A DNA stretch of 64,000 nt from Quillaja saponaria (GCA_029379385.1 CM055605.1:13427001-13491000); one strand, 5' to 3'. Positions 49,100-61,024 are shown, counted from the first letter of the stretch. Program-made: numbers and translations. The notes: generated by a model not told the origin, from the sequence alone.

Positions 49100-51308
49100 T
49101 GTATAAGTACTCCCTAGTGAGAAATGCATATTGGTGTACATGATAGGCTATTGAGAAACCAATCACACACTATGCAGTATCAAGCATGGAATTTTCATCA
49201 AACAATTACTCATGATTAATGCATGTATACGGAGGAGCTTTAAGGGGTTAAAACAATAGTTTAACTCACACCAAAAATCACATTTGATAGGAATATGCAT
49301 ATATCTACTTGTTACAGTGTTACCCAAATTATAATTTTGACAATTTTTCAGTCCAAATTGTCCAGTCTAGTATCCAATCCAACATTCCAGTCCAATAGTT
49401 TAAGTTACTCCAATCATTAGGGTTCCTTAACATTGGTTAGGTAAAATTTAATCTTAGTATTGATTTAATATTTGCAAATCTTCAAATTTTCCTTTTTAAC
49501 CCCCTCGGTTTACCTAATTTCTTTTAATCATTCAATAAGATTATTTACACTATTAATTATCCAAGAATATTAACTTAACCTTTCGGTCAACAATGAAATT
49601 TTTACAAGTACAATTCTTTATTTAATCATTTTTGGCCTATATATATTTTCCTTCAAGTCATGGTCAACATCAATTCATGATCTAATTTTACTAATTAATT
49701 TTATATATACTACATTACCATTTTTGGCCACACATCAATTATTTGAAATCTAAGTCTAGGCCACTAAGTGATTTATTGTAATTTACTCACAAATTCGTAT
49801 GTAATAATTTTTCCTAGTTCCATTATCACTAATTTAATCATTACAACCTTAATTCAATCAATCCAACTCCCTTACTAATTTCGGCCAAGATTCATCCTAA
49901 TTACTAAATTAATTCTTCAACTAATCTTCAAATTAATTATCATTAGAGCCTTAAGAATTAAAATTTAAGGATTTTTACCTCATAATTTTAGCTAATCCAC
50001 TTAAAAACCTCTTATATACCTCTTGGCCAAGTCAAGATTTCTATCATCAGGTCTCTGGATCGTACATGTAAATTGATATTTGAAATCCTCACCTTGAATT
50101 GAGTCACTCCACCGAGTTATACTCAAATCCGACTCTTGGTTATATTAACCGATCTTTCCTATTTTCTCTCTCTTTCCTTCACTCCCTCATGTTACCTCTT
50201 TCTTTCTCCCTAACTTTCTTCTTGATCCTAGTTTAACTTATATAAGCACTAATTTTCCCTAATTCATGGTTTCCTAATTTCCTACTATTATATTTATATT
50301 TCTAATCATGATTACATATCACCTCATATACATTCCAAGTCCTTGCATGAGACTTACTTATATAACACTCTACTAATCTTTCATTCTACCGTCCTATCAC
50401 TCACCTCACTATACCACCTTTGTATACTCTCCTATTTCTTTCTCTTTCTACACCACATAACCTTTCTCAAGCCTTAAGCCGCCACCTCACCTTTTGCATG
50501 TAACCTTTCCTTCCTTATTTGACACCTCATTTTCATACCCCCTTAATTGCAAGACACATAACCCTCTCCTATTCCTATACAAAACTAGCCAATTACAAGC
50601 TCATACACAACTCATTATTACTCATTATGTCCAAATATTCTTCTAGCTTCTAGTTTTACCAAGTGTCACCTTTTTAGCTTTCATTATTACTTCCATTTAT
50701 TACGCACTTATTACATTATAAATGCATCTAATTCCTTGTCTTGACACCTCATCCTACTTTACACCTTGATCCTTTCTCCTCATGACACCTAGCTTCTACA
50801 TTCATACCATTCTCCAAAATCGTGCTAAAAACCATGGTTTTGGAGACACATTTAATCCTACATAATGCACTTGTCTCCTATTAATAAATGCTTCGACCGG
50901 AACCTCATTCTTACCCCTTAAGTTTTTGTTCTTTTCATTTTAGTTTATAACTTTCTTAGCTTTCAATCTAATCCTTCATGTTTCCTATTTTCAATTAAAT
51001 CCTTAATTCATACTTATTCATCTTATAATGAACTTACATTGGACAATTATAATTTATCTCTAACTTATTTTATATTCCTTTCCTTCACTGTCCTAATATG
51101 TGAGTAAAATTTCTATTTTATAATTTTCTATCTATATACCACTTACAATATTTTCTTAACCTATATGCATATCCTTCTCAAAGATTTAAAATCACACACT
51201 CATAAATATTTCTTTACTCTTTATAAATTCGATAGGAATTTATGTCTTAATGCAATAAAATCAATCATGTATCTTTCACCTCTTGGTCAGCAGTTCAGAG
51301 GTGTTACA
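49100..51308 (-). repeat. LTR of the Tekay/Del-like element (left border approximate)
   Basis: The minus strand starts TGTAACACCTCTGAAC directly after the purine-rich tract. It is non-coding and AT-rich through about 49100. A weak primer-site-like ATCAGA core stands at 49081-49092. The length of about 2.2 kb is typical of Tekay-type LTRs, but the left border is a guess. Confidence 0.55.
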
Positions 51309-51361
51309 TTTTCTCCCCCACTAATATAGGAATTTTGTCCCCAAAATTCACTGAACCTCAA

Positions 51362-52822
51362 TGATAACTCATAATAGTTATTTAACTATGATTTTTATTC
51401 ATATGTGATGTTACTTCTAAGGTTTTGAGTTAGAATATTAGTCAAATATAGTATTGTAGTTATTTTAGGTTATTTTAAGAGTTTTGTAGAGTTTTTATCT
51501 TAATTGGGAGTAGTTTTATGAATTTTGGTATTTAATTTGTTTTAGGTGTCTTTATAGTATCCTAGTTCAGATTAGATATGGAAAGCAATTCAACAGGTAC
51601 CACAGTGCTAAAGAACATGAAGCTGCGACATCATAAAAGGGAGAAATCAATGGATTAGAGGCCTCAGTAGTTGGGTAAATATGGTGAAGCCGCGGCACGT
51701 CCAAAAGAAGCAAGAAACTCAAAGAAGTCAGAAAGCAGGATGCCGCAACACCTGAAGATTTGAGCTGTGGCGTGATGATTGTGAAGCTGCAGTGCCAAAC
51801 TGAAGATGACTTTTGTAAATCATGCGAGGTTTGGTGCCACAACACCAAAGTGTGAGAAGCTGCGGCGAGACAAGATGGAGTTATATTGGAATTAAACAGA
51901 ACTTGTAGTGCCGCAATGCCATATACACACACGTCATAATTTTTGTATGGATTTTAAGGACTTTTATTTTAATTAAAATAGGAGAAAAAAGCCTCTAAAT
52001 AAAAGAGGAAGGCTAAAGTTTAGATACACATTAGAGCTTGTGATAGAGAATGCTAAGGAGCGAAAGGGGACCGGAAGCATGACAACTTATAGTTTCTATT
52101 ATTGCTTCTTCTTAGTTTCTATTTGCTTGTAATGGTTATCTTTTTATTTCATATGTTTTTAGTAGTTAATATGGAGTAGTCATACTCTAGGGTTAATAAT
52201 TGAATTCACATTTAGCTGACATGGCTTTATTTTTAATTCAATGCATGCTTTAGTTTTAATATTTATATTGCCTTATTATTCTTAATGCTTCTAATTGTTT
52301 GATCACCAATTAGATTGATTAGAAATTCTTAAATTGACTTTAAAGAGTCAGTTTTGGGATTACCCTTAGGCAATATAGCTTATGTTTGGATTATTCTTAT
52401 GATTTGAATGATCTAATCTGTTTAAGAGATAAGAATATACTCTTTTACCATAAATAACTAAGAGATTAGTTTTTAAATGAGTTTGCTTTAGAATAATTCT
52501 CATAGGAATATAGGGAAATAGACTAAGGAAAATATATATTTGCTAGACATAAGAGTATGCTAGTAATTGATTAAGAAATCTGGGTTAATATTAGTTATTG
52601 CATGAATTGATTTGAATTAAAGTTAATAAGGTGTAGTATGAGAGATTTCGTGAACCTAGACTTAGTTTTAATTTGAATTTATATTGGCTTGATTAGGTTA
52701 GGCTACATCATAGTAGTAATTAGCATTAAAAAAAAGTAATTATTCCTTGTGGGAATGATATCTATTTATTACTATATTATTTGAGAACGATACGTGCACT
52801 TGCATTTGAAAAATCCACATCA
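51362..52822 (+). repeat. 5' LTR of the Athila-like element (1461 bp)
   Basis: Starts TGATAA and ends CACATCA right before the primer site. Its last 110 bases recur at 56135-56249 (GGAATGATATCTATTTATTA against GAATGATCTTTATTTATTA). The interval 51620-51922 contains about eight degenerate copies of a GCCGCGGCACC-like word. Confidence 0.85.
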
Positions 52823-52824
52823 AG

Positions 52825-52843
52825 TTTTGGCATCGTTGCCGAG
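52825..52843 (+). promoter_or_regulatory. Primer binding site, tRNA-Asp type
   Basis: TTGGCATCGTTGCCGAGAA resembles TGGCGCCGTTGCCGGGGA, the site usual in Athila-like elements, with C-to-T and G-to-A changes at CpG-like positions. Confidence 0.75.
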
Positions 52844-52939
52844 AAATAATTTTTTTTATTTTTTTTAATGTCATTATAAGTTTACTTGATTCTAACTTAA
52901 GTTTTTATTCTTAATTTTGGGTGCTATTAACTTTGCATG

Positions 52940-54033
52940 CAACACACTAGAGATTTGGAACTATTACCACATAATCCGAGATCAAACGAACGCTCAGAAA
53001 ATTAAGAAAGAATCTAGTCCCAAAACACTCTAGTGTAATAGCTAATGATCAAGAAACTCATGAAACCAAGGCTTTGAAGGATTATGTTGTCGCTCTTATG
53101 CAAGGCCTCCACTCTAGCATAGATCGATCATTGTTGCGAATCATTTTGAGATCAAATCGAGCACAATCCAGATGATTAAATATGCTCAGCTTGGAGGATT
53201 ACCGAGTGAAGACTATCATACTTATCTAGTCTCATTCCTAGAGTTGTGTGACACATTAAAGTACAATAGCATCTCTAATGATGCAGTTATCTTTAGGTTT
53301 TTTCTTTCTCACTCCTAGATAAGGCAAAAAGTTGATTGTATTCATTACCTCAACATTCCATTAGCACTTAGTCAGACATGGCACAAACATTTATAGCCAA
53401 ATTCTTCCCTTTTGCCAAAACCGCCTAGCTAAGTAATGAAATCATATCACTCCTTCAACGAGATTAGAGTCTCTTTATGAGGCATGGTAGAGATATAAAA
53501 ACTTGATAAGAAAGTGCCCACATCAAGTTTTTGGCACCGTTGCCGAGGATAAGTGGTTGCAAGTGCATACCTTTTATAATGGTTCGGGAAACCAAACTAG
53601 AACAACAATTGATGTTGTTGGTGGTGGTGCTTTTATGGGTAAGTTTACGAATGATACCTATGACCTTTTGAAAGAGATGGCCTCAAACTTTTATCAATGG
53701 CTAACCGAAAGATTAACATCTCGAATAATTGCTAGAATTCATGAAATTAATGTCGTTACTGCCTTAACGGCACAAGTGGCTGGGTTGACAAAGAAGTTTG
53801 ATAATTTTAGAATGCAACAACAATCCAAAGTCACTATCTTGGTGTGTGAAGCTTGTGGTGAAGGTCATATTATAGACCAATACTTAAATATTGAAGCAGT
53901 TCAATATGTTCATAATTTTATTCGTCAAAACACCCCTTATTCCAATATATATAATCCGGGGTGGAGAAACCACCTAAACTTTGGTTGGAATTATCAAGGA
54001 TCACAAGCTATAAGGCCTAATCTCACCTCCTAG
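52940..54033 (+). pseudogene. Athila-like gag, disrupted
   Basis: The early part (52940-53500) is recognisable but out of frame. 53503-54033 is open for 176 codons and holds LLKEMASNFYQWLTERL, VTALTAQVAGLTKKFDNF, a zinc-knuckle start (CEACGEGH) and NPGWRNHLNFGWN, all typical of Athila Gag. Its first codons are not gag: 53519-53549 is a copy of the LTR end and primer site (CATCAAGTTTTTGGCACCG). The zinc knuckle lacks its last cysteine. Confidence 0.78.
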
Positions 54034-54204
54034 ATTTTAAGCTCCACAAAGGCAAGCTTCCCCTGAAAAGAAACCATCCTTGGAAGACATGTTTTTGTAA
54101 TATATGTCTCGGACTGACTCTGTTATTCAAAGCCATCATACTTGAAGTGAAATCGTTTGATGTATGAGGGATGTACTTCATAGGTTCATTTGTCTCCTTA
54201 TACA

Positions 54205-54985
54205 CTAATCAATATATTCTTGTTGTTGTGGATTATGTCTCAAAATGGGTTGAAGCCATTGTTATGCCAACTAATGACTCTAAAGTCGTGACTAACTTCT
54301 TGAAAAAGAACATCTTTACACGCTTTGGTACACCTTGAGCGATCATCAGTGATGGAGGGTCTCACTTTTGCAATAAACAAGTGGGAGCTCTCCTTTCTAA
54401 ATATAGGGTGACTCACAAGGTTGCACTAGTATATCATCCACAAACAAGTGGACAAGCTGAGGTCTCTAATAGAGAGATTAAGAGGATTCTAGAGAAGACT
54501 GTATATCTATCATGGAAAGACTGGTCCAAGAGATTGGATGATGCATTATAAGCATACCGAACAACCTACAAGACCTTTCTAGGCATGTCTCCTTAGTTTA
54601 CAGTAAGGCTTGCCATCTATCGGTTAACTTGGAACATAATGCCTATTGGGCAATAAAAAAGCTGAACTTTGACTATGAAGACTCCTCTAATTGAACGAGA
54701 TGAATGAGTTTAGGCTCAATGCTTATGAGAATGCCAAATTCTACAAGGAGAAGACCAAGAGGCTACATGATTAAAGGATTATTGAGCACCGCTTTGAGTC
54801 AGGTCAACAAATCTTGCTCTACAATTCTTGGTTGAAACTTTTCTCTAGAAAACTCAAGTCAAGATTGTCTGGACTGTTCACCATTGCCAAAGTGTTTCCA
54901 TACGGTGCTATGGAGTTGATAGCCACTAATTCCTATAAAACATTTAAAGTGAATGGCCAATGATTAAAACGCTATTGGGAAGGAA
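54205..54985 (+). pseudogene. Athila-like integrase core, disrupted
   Basis: Frames read ILVVVDYVSKWVEAI, [32 protein letters not shown] and [10 protein letters not shown], with Asp, Asp and Glu at the expected catalytic positions and stop codons at several places. It follows gag directly, so the protease-RT-RNase H block has been lost between about 54040 and 54200. The C-terminal part to about 54985 is frameshifted. Confidence 0.82.
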
Positions 54986-55029
54986 AGATTGATAATGATT
55001 ATTCCTTTATCAAACTCGATGAAGTAATT

Positions 55030-56134
55030 GAGTAACACTAAATCAAGTCGAGAATTTTAAACCAAGCACTTCTTAAAAGGCAACCCAAGTTTCTAAACCC
55101 CTTTTCTTTATTTTATATTTAGTTTTTTATTAATGTTTTAATTTTTACTCTACACTTAGTCTTCATGTCATCTTTCTCAGGTAAATAAAGACTAAGAAAC
55201 CTCATCAAAAGGCATTAACATTACGGCACCCTATTACCTCACGCTGCGGCACCTCATGACAAGGAAATTACAAAATCTAATAGAGAACACCCTGCCACGA
55301 CCTTCCTTTGTGCAAGCCGCGGTACCATGGAAAAGAAAAGCCCAGGTAGTTAACTCATATTGCTTTGTACCGTGACTTTCCAAAAAACCAAGCCGCGACA
55401 CCTTAATCTAATGAAAAATCCCATTTTAAGTAGAGAGCTATAGATTGCGTTGAGCCATGACGCCAATTTACTTAGACCGTGGCATCCTAATTTTAGAAAA
55501 AATTTGGTTTTAAGACAGAGAGCTCTATGTCGCGGCACTAAATCAAGTGTTTCTAAGATTTCAAATTTTAGGGCTCAGTGCTGCGGCATTACAGCCGCAT
55601 GAGAATTTTGTTTTTAAAAAGAAATTTAAGAGCCATAACCACCCTAACTCACACCCTAAACACCTAATCTCATGAAATCATGGTTTTAGGCTACAAACCA
55701 CTAACCCAACCCCATTCCAGTGCTTTTTATCACGCTCACACAAAGACTTCTCACCTACATGACAGCTTGCACTCTAGTTAGACATTACTTCAACACAAGT
55801 AAGTGCTTTTCCCTTTCTCTTTAAATTCTATGAATTTTCTTGTAGGTTGAATGCTTTTCTTGTGTTAATGCTTAAATACTTGATGGATATTGGTTAGATA
55901 TATTCTTTAGGGGGTTCTATGCATAATTTTTAGTTTTGGGTTTTTAGTTATGTGGGTGTTAACGTTTTGTATCTTGATGATAAGTTCTTGGGTAATGTTA
56001 AACAAAATTGATGTATTATGAATCTATATTATTTTGTTATAATCCTTACCCCATAATTCTTTAATGTTCTTGAGCTTATGATAGTGGAAATAGGTTTGGA
56101 GGGGGGTAGATGATGTATAATGATGGGTAATGCA
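55030..56134 (+). other. 3' non-coding region of the Athila-like element
   Basis: No coding frame. 55223-55601 contains about nine degenerate copies of the GCNGCGGCACC-like word that also occurs in the LTR (for example CACGCTGCGGCACCTC at 55240 and GTCGCGGCACT at 55530). No intact polypurine tract was found; most of the 3' LTR is missing after this stretch. Confidence 0.6.
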
Positions 56135-56249
56135 TGAATGATATGATTAGTATTAAAAAAAATTAATTATTCATCGTGAGAATGATCTTTATTTATTAAT
56201 ATATTATTTGAGGATGATATATGTGCTTACATTTGTAAAATCCACATCA
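56135..56249 (+). repeat. Remnant of the 3' LTR of the Athila-like element
   Basis: About 110 bases that match the end of the LTR at 52715-52822, including TATTATTTGAGGATGATA and the terminal TCCACATCA. The first 1.35 kb of the LTR is absent. Confidence 0.78.
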
Positions 56250-58185
56250 TTCAAACATCTCTGGATATGCCTTCTTCGTATCCTTCTTTCTTTCCCATGT
56301 AACATTTCTATCCACTGAACCTTCCCAAGCCACTTTCACCAATGGAATCTCTTAATTCCTTGTTCGACAAACAGTTCAATCTAAAATCTTACCAGGTCAA
56401 ACTTTTACCTTCAAATTTGTTTAAGCTCTTAAGGCTCGTATAAAATTACAAGCATGGGATAGGGCATGTACTTCCTTAATGACACATGATATCATGCAAA
56501 TTAGTCAAGTCAAGTGGTATGCAATACGATAAGCTACCGGTCCTACTTTTTGTAACACCTCAAATGGTCTAATAAACTTTAGACTCAACTTTCTTCCTTT
56601 TACACAACTAACTACTAGTATACCTTTAAGAATACATGGTCTCCTACTTTGAAACTTAAAGGTCTTCTCATACAGTTTGCATAACTCTTTTATTGTCTTT
56701 GAGCAGTTAACAAATTTCGTCGAACTTAAGCTCTAACCTTAGATGTTTGTTGTACTAAATAAGGTCCTACTAACTTTCGCATACCTACTTCAGTCTAACA
56801 TAGTTGGCGATATACACTTCCTTTCGTACAAGGCTTTGTAAGGTGCCATTTGTAGACTTAGATGACGGGTATTATTATATGCAAATTTCGCTAAAAGTAA
56901 ATAAGAATCCTAATTACCTTTATAGTCTAACACGCTCGCTCTTAACATATCCTCCAAAGTCTTGATAGTTCGTTTAGTTTGGCCATCAGTCTGATGATGA
57001 TATATTGTACTAAATCATAATTTAGTACCCATCGCGACCTGCAACACTTGCCAAAACTTAGAAGTAAATCTTGGATCACAATTCGATGCAATATTTGCTG
57101 GTACACCATGTAATCTTATGACTTCCTTTATATACAACTTAGCCAACTTATCCAACGAATATGAAATTTTAACAAGTTAGAAATGAGCTACCTTAATCAA
57201 TCTATCAACTATTACACAAGTCGCATCATAACCGCTCTACCTTCTAGGTAAGGGTACTACAAAATCCATTCAAATACTCTCCTATTTCCGCTCTGGAATA
57301 GATAATGGTTATGGTGTTCTACTTTTATTCTTTGACACGTTAGGCAACTAGACAAGTACTCAGCTATATCTCGCTTAATTCTCTTCCACCAAATTGTTTC
57401 CTCAAATCCTTATACATCCTTGTAGCTCCTAGATGAATTGATTATCTACTCTTATGAGCTTCATTTAAGGTCAATTGCCTAATACTAACATCCGCCGGCA
57501 CACATAATCGACCTCGAAACTCTAATACTCCATCCTCATAAATCCTCAAATCTCACCTTCTATTTTATGTTATTCAACTCTAAATCATCTACTAAAGTCT
57601 TTTTAATTCTTTACTTCAAATCTACTAAATCCTTACCTAGATGATACTTTAACTCACAATCATAGTCCTTCAAAAATTCAATCCACCTTATTTGCCTTAT
57701 ATTCAACTCATTTTGATCAAAAGATACTTAAGACTCTTATGATCTGTATAAACTTAAATTTTTCTCCGAACAAATAATGTCTCCAAAGGTCTTAATTAAC
57801 TAGATGCATAAGCTACTGTTCTACCTTGTTACATCACTGTAGACAGTGAAACTCTCAGAAGGATTTGGAATGATTAACATTGTGGCAGTTGTTAATCTAT
57901 TCTTTAACTCTTGACAGACTAGCATGGCTATTCTAGAAAATCCTTGAATGAATCTTCTATAATATCTAGTCAAACCTAAAAACTCCTAATTTCCGCCACA
58001 CTCTTCGATGACTCCCAAGCCATTACAACCTTTATCTTCTACAACTCCATCCTTATTCATCATATGACCTAGAAATTAGACCTCACCAGAATTCACACTT
58101 ATTAAACTTAACATATAATTTATTTTCTCTAAATAAATATAATGCTAACCTTAAATACTTCTCATGCTCCTCTATATTCCTCAGT
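56250..58185 (-). pseudogene. Tekay/Del-like pol: late RT to integrase end
   Basis: The minus strand reads, from right to left, the RT stretch EEYREHEKYLRLALYLFRENK (about 58185-58100) without its last residue counted, then RNase H remnants, integrase ([19 protein letters not shown] at about 56950-57010), KVESKFIRPFEVLQKVGPVAYR-type sequence (about 56500-56600) and the end VTWERKKDTKKAYPEMFE at 56250-56310. Stops are frequent. This is the left part of the pol gene whose start lies beyond the LINE at 59215. Confidence 0.78.
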
Positions 58186-58189
58186 GGCA

Positions 58190-59215
58190 ATTATAAGGCA
58201 GGTATTGAAAACCATTGGCCTCATTCTTATAGTTTCAAGAGGTAATGTTAAAATTCAGCTCAAGGACTCTTATTAGCTTAGATTCTTACCTTTTCGGATT
58301 CCAAATTGCATGTCTTTAAGAAAGGTTGTCATATTAAGATGGCAACCCCTTCCTCCTTCCTATGTCAAATTGAATTGTGATGGTTGTTCTCGGGGTAATC
58401 CGGGGGAGGATGAAGCAGGGGGCATAGTCCGAAACTCATCGAGTGATATGATGTTTGCATTTGGAGTTTACTTGGGGATACAAACTAACATGATGGCTAA
58501 ATTTGAAGCTTTGTTTGAAGGCTTAAACATTTGTGCTTCAAAATGTTTAGTAAACATCATTGCTAATTCTGATTCATTAGCACTTGTGTATTGTGTGTCT
58601 AATAAGACTAATCCATTATGGAAACTCCATGTGAAATTTCATAAGTTAATGAATTTGATTCATACACTCAACCTTTCGGTCTCCCATTGCTTTAGAGAGA
58701 CGAATGTTGTTGCTGACAGACTAGCAAATAAAGCTTGCGACAAAAAGGTTAATTTTATTTGGACTTCATATAATAATCTTCTGGCACATCTTCGGGGGCT
58801 TCTCTTTTGAGATAAGGACCAAGTTCCTTATATTAGGGTAAGTTCAAAGTCCTAGTTCTAGGTAATTTTTTATTTTATTGTTATTGGATAGTATCCCAAG
58901 TTTACGTTTTCTTAAATTCATAGCTCTAGATTGTCTTTTTATTTTATTGTGAACAGTACAGTATATAGAATTTTTTTTTATTTTAGATTTTTGTAATGGG
59001 ATAGTACCCAATTTTATGACTTTTCTCAAGTTTTCCTTCATTGTCTTATTGTAATAGGATAATATCCTATGTTTATTGTTTTTTACTCTTCTTTAGGGTT
59101 TCATGTATTGGCTAAGACTATACTCTAGCCTTTCTTTTGAATTTAATAAAGCTCTAATGACTGGCCCAGGTCCTAGTTAAGTTTGGGTTTTTAAAAAAAA
59201 TTAAAAAAAAATAAA
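58190..59215 (+). mobile_element. 5'-truncated LINE inserted in the Tekay-like RT
   Basis: Plus-strand insertion opposite to the host element. It holds an RNase H-like frame (58310-58810), a 3' untranslated region (AATAAAGCTCTAATGACTGG) and an A-rich tail (59191-59215). On its right the host RT reads [11 protein letters not shown]; on its left it resumes at the EEYREHEK stretch. Confidence 0.8.
58310..58810 (+). pseudogene. RNase H-like domain of an L1 LINE
   Basis: A 166-codon open frame: SYVKLNCDGCSRGNPGEDEAGGIVRN (first Asp strand, Gly-rich turn) is followed by AKFEALFEGLNICAS (Glu helix), IANSDSLALV (second Asp strand) and ETNVVADRLANKA (last Asp). All four usual acidic residues are present. 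This type of RNase H sits at the C-terminus of plant L1 ORF2. The upstream RT is missing, so it is a truncation product, although the domain itself is undamaged. Confidence 0.82.
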
Positions 59216-59889
59216 ATCCATAAATGCAGCAGGAGTATTAGTCAATCCAAAACTGCATAACTAGAAACTCGTAATGTCCATACCTGGTCTTAAAGGCAGT
59301 TTTTGATATATCATCCTTCTTAAACTTCGATTGATTATAACAGGACCTCAAATCAATCTTCGAATATCGACGCTTCTCATAACTGATCTAATAAATCATC
59401 AATCATAGGTAAAGGATACTTATTCTTAATAACCTTATTGAATTGCCTGTAGTCTATACATAAGCGCATATAACATCATTTTCCTTACGAATGAATTCGG
59501 TGCTCCCCAAGGTGATACACTAGGTCAAATGTATCCGTTGTCCAACAACTCTTTGAGTTGTTTTTTTTAGTTCCTCTAATTCTACCAGGTACATCCTATA
59601 CGGGGTCTTAGAAATAGGCACTGATCCTTGAATAAGGTTTATCGCAAATTCTATTTTTCTATCAGGTGGTAAGCCTTGTAGATTGTCGAGAAAGATGTCA
59701 GCATATTCCCTAATTACCCAAATATCTTCTAACTTCTTTTCTTCATTCCTAGTTTCCATAACAAGGGTTAAATATCATTCACAACCCTTCTTCAAAAGTT
59801 TTTTGGCTTGCAAAGCAGACACCAAGGGTACAACCAACCCATCTTTCATTGTCATTGTGGACACAACGGGCATCATCATTGTCGTCTTA
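59215..59889 (-). pseudogene. Tekay/Del-like pol: protease end and RT start
   Basis: Minus-strand frames: SALQAKKLLKKGCEWYL (about 59800-59850), then DIFLDNLQGLPPDRKIEFAI and LIQGSVPISKTPYRM in 59520-59759, the classic start of gypsy RT. Decayed RT palm sequence follows down to [11 protein letters not shown] next to the LINE tail. The right side is cut by the LTR that starts at 59890. Confidence 0.82.
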
Positions 59890-61012
59890 TGATACACTCA
59901 TATTATTGTATATTTTTAGTATCCTATTCTTAGTCTTTTATGTATATTGTATGTATTTACTTATCTTGTTTTGTGTAAAACTATGCTTTGTAGACATAAA
60001 GAGTAAAATGGAGCTAAATGGAGTTATGAACTAGAATAAGCACATTAAGACAAATCTATAAGTTGATAAAGTGCAAATCCTAATTGGACTAGCAATAAAG
60101 GATTTCTGTATGAGGAATCCAACTTTGGCAAGGAATCTTATTGGGATTAGGATTAAAAGAAGATCACAAGATCATATTAGAATATTCAAATTTTGGATAG
60201 AATAGGAAGTGCAAATCTAATCTAATAAGGAATTAGCTATTAAGTAGGAAAATACTCCTTCTTGTTTAAGAGTCCTTTCCACCCCTATACTCTATAAATA
60301 GGGGAGGTATAGGTCTGATTGAGAAGTACCTTTACATGCACTTTTCTTCTACTTCTATCTTAAAATTTCAATAATGAACAAAATATTTTCTTTTCAATTA
60401 ATGATGATGCTAGCTTGTGTGTTAATTGGTTAGAATCAATTTCACCTATCTAGTTTGTAATGCTTTCACGTAATTAAATCTATTGTTTTCAATGATTAAT
60501 AGCTCATGAATCTTAGTGAAAACTTTTTTGCAATATAGTCTTACAAATTTTTGGTTGTTTGCTTAGTTTAGTAAGTTTCTATCGAAAATTGTTTTTTACA
60601 TTTAGAATTTAATTATCTTGTTTTTCTTGCTTGTTTAGCTATTTTAATTTAGTTTATATCAAAGATCAACACCCTATTTATTTACTTTGCTGTTTTGAGT
60701 GCATACTAGTTAATTTGCATATTTATAACATATTATCATCACAAAATGTTTTAGAACTCCATTCATTTTTATACATCTATTTTGTTTTATATTTTCTTGC
60801 ATTAGTTTGATTTACTTTTATTGCTCCTTATAGTATTCGACTTAGGATTTATAGTTGAACTTCTTGTGCTCTTTTGCTTTTATTCAATTTAATTAAATAA
60901 GAATTACTTGCTTGAGTTGAAATTGATTAACTTAATTGTTTCTCTGTGGGATTGATACCCTACTTACTATACTACAAATATAGTTAGTTAGGTTTTAATT
61001 TGGTGAACATCA
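59890..61012 (+). repeat. 5' LTR of the right-edge Athila-like element (1123 bp)
   Basis: TGATAC start, end in AACATCA followed by the primer-site region. It contains a TATA-like CTATAAATAGGGG at 60292 followed by the leader of the element's RNA. The second LTR is outside the window, so the borders rest on motif. Confidence 0.72.
60292..60304 (+). promoter_or_regulatory. LTR promoter TATA box
   Basis: CTATAAATAGGGG in the middle of the LTR is a strong plant TATA match, at the place where the U3/R border is expected. Confidence 0.55.
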
Positions 61013-61024
61013 ATGATTGATCAA

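Larger units (their letters stand above)
51362..56249 (+). mobile_element. Rearranged Athila-like gypsy element inserted in the Tekay-like element
   Basis: The 5' LTR is 51362-52822 (TGATAACTC...CCACATCA). A primer site TTGGCATCGTTGCCGAG follows two bases later, then gag remnants, an integrase core and a 3' non-coding region. Only the last 110 or so bases of the 3' LTR remain (about 56135-56249, again ending CCACATCA). Protease, RT and RNase H are deleted. The flanks CTCAA (51357-51361) and TTCAA (56250-56254) fit a target duplication with one change, and the sequence outside reads on as one Tekay-type polyprotein end. Confidence 0.82.
48751..59889 (-). mobile_element. Tekay/Del-like gypsy element, split by later insertions
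   Basis: Read on the minus strand: RT start (59889 to about 59215), a LINE insertion, late RT to integrase (about 58185 to 56250), an inserted Athila-like element, the end of the polyprotein, a purine-rich tract (GTGGGGGAGAAAA, 51309-51321) and an LTR starting TGTAACACCTC at 51308. The LTR's left end is unclear (about 49100). 48751-49080 looks like a gag N-terminus with a poly-Gly run. Pol shows many stops; the copy is dead. Confidence 0.78.
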
